From NCBI GenBank assembly GCA_946481625.1, contig CAMLOZ010000113.1:1-8700 (forward strand): a stretch of 8,700 nt of DNA, in the 5' to 3' direction. Positions 6,044 to 8,700 of this stretch are shown one piece after another. The first letter of the stretch is position 1; each line of letters starts with the position of its first letter. Origin of the DNA: an uncultured Haloferula sp. Lineage in GTDB: Bacteria; Verrucomicrobiota; Verrucomicrobiae; Verrucomicrobiales; Akkermansiaceae. Both the position numbers and the translations under genes were made by a program. The notes beneath the pieces are model-generated. The model was not told the origin of the DNA. It made no database searches and saw only the letters and a list, made by a program, of their open reading frames with translations.

Positions 6044-7831
6044 TTGGTCGCCTACCAACATCCCTCGGGGCTGAATCCTCTGCAGAGGTTCCGCCAAGCC
6101 GGCGCAATCCTGCGCGGCACGAGCCGTGCGGTTAACGCCGCATGGTATCAAAACGCACTCGAACTGGACTACCAGCTTCACGTGCGCGTCGACGGCAGCC
6201 GGATCGATTCCTGGCTCTACAACCGCCGCGCGGACCAGTGGAGCGCCGGCCCCGTGCCGGACGAGGCGTGTGCAACCGATCTTTCCCTGGTTCCGGCATT
6301 TGCCGACCAAGTGCTGGCGACCGCGAAGGCTGCCAGCGCCCCCTCGATCGCCGTGGTCTTGCACCTGGCGGACGAGTTCTCGACTTCCGAGCTGAAGCCG
6401 GAACTCGACAACCCCGGCGCGCTCGCGGAGCTGCGAGCCCAGATCGAGAACGATCCAAAAGGGGTTCTCGACGACGCCTCGGTGAACGAGGCGGAGAGCG
6501 CATGGCGGCTGATTCCCTATCCCGCGGCCGGGAGCGAAGCGATCGCGACGACCATCAGCATCAGCCGCCGCTGGGCCCCGTTTCTCGACGAGTTGCGCCG
6601 GATCGGTGAAGAAAAGAACTTCCCGATCATCACGCGCGGGGTGAGCGCACCGCTGCTCTGCCTGCTGGCCCTGCCCGATCTGAAGCCGGATGCCATCAGC
6701 CGGCCGATCATCGCGATCCTGCCGTATCCGCGCTTCACCTTGCTGGCATTCTTCAACGAGCACGGCGACCTGCGGCTACTGCGCACGCTCCAACACCGCG
6801 GCCAACGCCGCCCGACGAACCTGCGCCATGCGACATCGACCACGGCGGCGGCGCTCGAACTGGCCGATCCGGAGATTTTCCTGTTCAACATCGGCGACGG
6901 TGCGGACCCGCAACTGGCGGCGGACGTGCAGATCGTCTTTCCGGCCACCTCGATCCGCGAGGTGACTTGGGAAGGAACCCGCTTTTCCAAGCCCGCGGGC
7001 GGGGTCGGGTTCCCCGAGCCGCTGATCACGACCACGCTGACCGCGCCACCCGAGACCCCGCTGGCAAATGCCCATACGTTCACGGTGTTCCGTACCGACG
7101 GTTGGGCGACGCAGGATTTCCTGCCGGTGCCGCGGGAGGCCGCTGAACTTTATCCGAACGGCAGCGAGATGAAACTGCTGCGGATGGCGAAGTATGCCCG
7201 GCTCGGCTTCGCCGCGGCGGCGATGCTTTCGCTCGGTTGGCTGGCCTTCGGCATGGTCGGCATGATCCGGCAGCCGGAGTGGGCATTCAACGCCGAGAGC
7301 GCCCAAGTGGGCAAGCAGCGGCTGGCGATGGTTACCTCCGAACGGAGCCGGATCGAGCATTGGGACAACCTGCTGGCGGACCGGTCGAAGGCGTGGTGCT
7401 CGATGGAGCTGCTCTCGATCCTGTTCCCGGAGAAGGGCGGCTTTCTCGCGAAGAGTTTCAACCACTCCGTCCGGACGGAAACCACGCCGGGGCAGGCCAT
7501 GGCCGGCTTCGTGAAAGAGTGGAAGATTACCGGCCTGGCCCGTGAAGAGGCGCTGGAACGGCTGGCGGCGCTGAACACGCGCGAAGGCGTTTCGGCGGTC
7601 TTCAACGAGGTGGCGGAAGCGACGGGCAACGACGCCTTCCGCACCAACATGGGAAGCCGTACGCTGGTCGTGAACATCCGCACGCTGGAAAACCCGGGCT
7701 ACAAGCCGGGACCGGTGGAAGACCTTTCGATCCTGGACGAAGGCACCTACCCGTTTTCCTTCGACCTGACCATCACGCAACGCTTCGAGTCCTCCGATCC
7801 GATGGCGCTCAAGGCGGCGGCGGCGCCCTGA
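6044..7831 (+). CDS. PilM/PilN-like fusion (GspL-like) inner-membrane assembly protein
   Basis: From TTG 6044 the product has 595 residues. Residues 1 to about 375 appear cytoplasmic. The segment at about 166-253 (ISISRRWAPFLDELRRIG, then IIAILPYPRFTLLAFFN and LRLLRTLQHRG) has the strand-helix pattern of the PilM/GspL actin-like fold, though I see no clear nucleotide-binding motif. One membrane helix lies near 386-406, followed by a charged coiled stretch (about 420-450). A PilN/GspL-like periplasmic domain follows, with EWKITGLAREEALERLAAL at 492-510 and a closing strand near 570-581. One cytoplasmic actin-like part, one helix and one periplasmic ferredoxin-like part is the GspL plan, equal to PilM plus PilN fused. 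It sits between the prepilin and a PilO-like gene. There is no in-frame ATG until residue 376. TTG 6044 was chosen because the TTG at 5954 overlaps the 5956-5985 hairpin. An out-of-frame ATG at 6016 raises the chance of a frameshift near the 5' end. Confidence 0.78.
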   Translation: MVAYQHPSGLNPLQRFRQAGAILRGTSRAVNAAWYQNALELDYQLHVRVDGSRIDSWLYNRRADQWSAGPVPDEACATDLSLVPAFADQVLATAKAASAPSIAVVLHLADEFSTSELKPELDNPGALAELRAQIENDPKGVLDDASVNEAESAWRLIPYPAAGSEAIATTISISRRWAPFLDELRRIGEEKNFPIITRGVSAPLLCLLALPDLKPDAISRPIIAILPYPRFTLLAFFNEHGDLRLLRTLQHRGQRRPTNLRHATSTTAAALELADPEIFLFNIGDGADPQLAADVQIVFPATSIREVTWEGTRFSKPAGGVGFPEPLITTTLTAPPETPLANAHTFTVFRTDGWATQDFLPVPREAAELYPNGSEMKLLRMAKYARLGFAAAAMLSLGWLAFGMVGMIRQPEWAFNAESAQVGKQRLAMVTSERSRIEHWDNLLADRSKAWCSMELLSILFPEKGGFLAKSFNHSVRTETTPGQAMAGFVKEWKITGLAREEALERLAALNTREGVSAVFNEVAEATGNDAFRTNMGSRTLVVNIRTLENPGYKPGPVEDLSILDEGTYPFSFDLTITQRFESSDPMALKAAAAP

Positions 7832-7856
7832 CCGCGAATACCCAATCCCCACCACC

Positions 7857-8390
7857 ATGTTTTACCGACAATCCATAGTCATCTTCGGCTTCGCGCTTCC
7901 CGCCGCGGTTTGCGCGCTGGTCGTGGGCGGCGGTTTCATGATGAAATCGAAGGCCGCCGCCTCCTTTCAGGAGAAGCAGGAACTGTTCAAGACCTCCGAA
8001 GCGAACCGCCTGGGATCGCAAGGAATCGAAAAGGACATCAGCAAGAAGCGCCAGCACGTCGAACGGTGGACCGCGCAGTTGCAGCGGGAAACGGCGAACT
8101 CGATCACCTCTTACCTGAAGGAGATCGCCGACCGGCTGCCGTCCAAGGAATTCCAGCAGACCGCGGTGGAATATCCCGCGGGAGAGGGAACGCTGGGCAC
8201 GGCGACGGCGCAAAAGTCCTCGCAAGTGAGGCTGGCCTTCCGCGGCACCTACCGCTCGATGCAGAAGGCCTTCCTGGAGCTTGAGACGCTGATGCCGCAA
8301 CTGCAGTTGCAAGAGCTCAAGATCGATCCGAGCGCCTCGTCCGCATCGACGATGAACTTCTCGGTAACCTACACCTCCTGGGAAAAATGA
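7857..8390 (+). CDS. PilO/GspM-like inner-membrane protein
   Basis: The 177-residue protein has one membrane helix at about residues 7-28 and then a charged, probably coiled-coil stretch (about 36-96). A short linker leads to a C-terminal alpha/beta domain: RLAFRGTYRSMQKAFLELE (125-143), LQELKID (151-157) and a closing strand NFSVTYTSW (167-175). This layout matches PilO and GspM, which pair with PilN or GspL in the periplasm as part of the alignment complex. It also resembles the plan of the longer Akkermansia protein Amuc_1100 as I recall it, including a similar F-G-x-x-x-S-x-x-K-A pattern, but here it is much shorter. The gene starts 25 nt after the fusion gene behind a C-rich leader (CCAATCCCCACCACC) without a Shine-Dalgarno sequence. 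Its TGA overlaps the next ATG as ATGA. Confidence 0.8.
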   Translation: MFYRQSIVIFGFALPAAVCALVVGGGFMMKSKAAASFQEKQELFKTSEANRLGSQGIEKDISKKRQHVERWTAQLQRETANSITSYLKEIADRLPSKEFQQTAVEYPAGEGTLGTATAQKSSQVRLAFRGTYRSMQKAFLELETLMPQLQLQELKIDPSASSASTMNFSVTYTSWEK

Positions 8391-8700
8391 AGACGTTGGC
8401 GATGTTCAAATCCCTGGTGGCCGCATCGGTGTCCCTGGCCGCGATGCCTGAAGCCTTTTCGCAATCCGCGGAAGGATTCGACACGAGCGGACTGATGCCC
8501 GCCGCCCCGGCACCGGCGACCGCGGCGGATAAGAAGCCCGAGCCGACCGCGGCCGATGCCGCGGTGCTGAATCTGCCTTCGCGCTATGCCGGCGCGGGGT
8601 CGGATCTTGCCGCCTACATCAGCACCTACTCGGGGAAATTCTCGATCAAGCGCCGCCAAACCGATCCAAAAGTTGCGCATATCAACGCGCATTTTGCCGG
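8387..8700 (+). CDS. Exported protein, N-terminal part (cut by window edge); possible secretin-complex component
   Basis: The frame opens at ATG 8387, overlapping the previous stop by ATGA, and stays open to the right edge, giving 104 complete codons. Residues 1-25 form a Sec signal peptide: Lys2 and Lys8, a hydrophobic SLVAASVSLAAM core, and a likely cleavage after AFS25 before Gln26. Residues 36-60 are an Ala/Pro-rich linker, and a folded part begins near 64 (LPSRYAGAGSDLAAYISTYS). Translational coupling to the PilO/GspM-like gene argues for a role in the same machine. By position it could be a secretin (PilQ/GspD) or a PilP/GspC-like or Amuc_1099-like accessory protein. No secretin motif is visible in this fragment, so the product is not settled. 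Confidence 0.75.
   Translation, partial: MKTLAMFKSLVAASVSLAAMPEAFSQSAEGFDTSGLMPAAPAPATAADKKPEPTAADAAVLNLPSRYAGAGSDLAAYISTYSGKFSIKRRQTDPKVAHINAHFA

Noticed and set aside
4076..6763. 895-codon minus-strand open frame across the ATPase, prepilin and fusion genes
   Set aside because: Its length comes from high third-position GC in the opposite strand. It has no recognisable domain and covers three genes with clear motifs.

Overview
The window is GC-rich bacterial DNA with tightly packed genes and strong G/C bias at third codon positions. Gene content suggests a member of the Verrucomicrobiota. The main reason is a type IV pilus-like block ordered PilT-like ATPase, prepilin, PilM/PilN-like fusion (GspL-like), short PilO/GspM-like protein and exported protein. 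This resembles the pilus-associated Amuc_1098-1102 region of Akkermansia as I remember it. The taxonomic call is an inference, not a database result.

Layout: (1) Positions 1-1414, minus strand, hold two purine biosynthesis genes, purM (complete) followed downstream by purF (5' end only, running off the left edge). Between them lie 250 bases with an iterated 10-bp module in inverted copies. (2) Positions 1415-1786 form a divergent intergenic region. Its second half is strikingly AT-rich and contains a possible gene relic and a clean 8-bp dyad that may be an operator. (3) Positions 1787-4092, plus strand, encode an ABC transporter ATPase with degenerate motifs, a six-helix permease, and a membrane-anchored protein of unknown function with a dense Cys/His cluster. 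(4) Positions 4133-8700, plus strand, encode the pilus or type II secretion-like block, cut by the right edge.

How the genes work together: the ATPase should power an inner-membrane platform. The single prepilin would form the fibre. The actin-like/PilN fusion and the PilO/GspM-like protein would form the alignment subcomplex, and the exported last protein may link it to the outer membrane. A perfect 13-bp hairpin with a UCCG loop sits just after the prepilin gene and probably lets pilin be expressed above the assembly genes. Gaps of 4 to about 63 nt link most plus-strand genes (about 147 nt after the prepilin), so 1787-8700 could be one long transcription unit. Most plus-strand starts are preceded by C/A-rich, G-poor leaders rather than Shine-Dalgarno sequences.

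The pilus block is probably a lineage-specific version of a known machine rather than a wholly new system. The least explained items are the Cys/His protein with its ABC transporter, the start of the PilM/PilN fusion gene, and the intergenic repeat.
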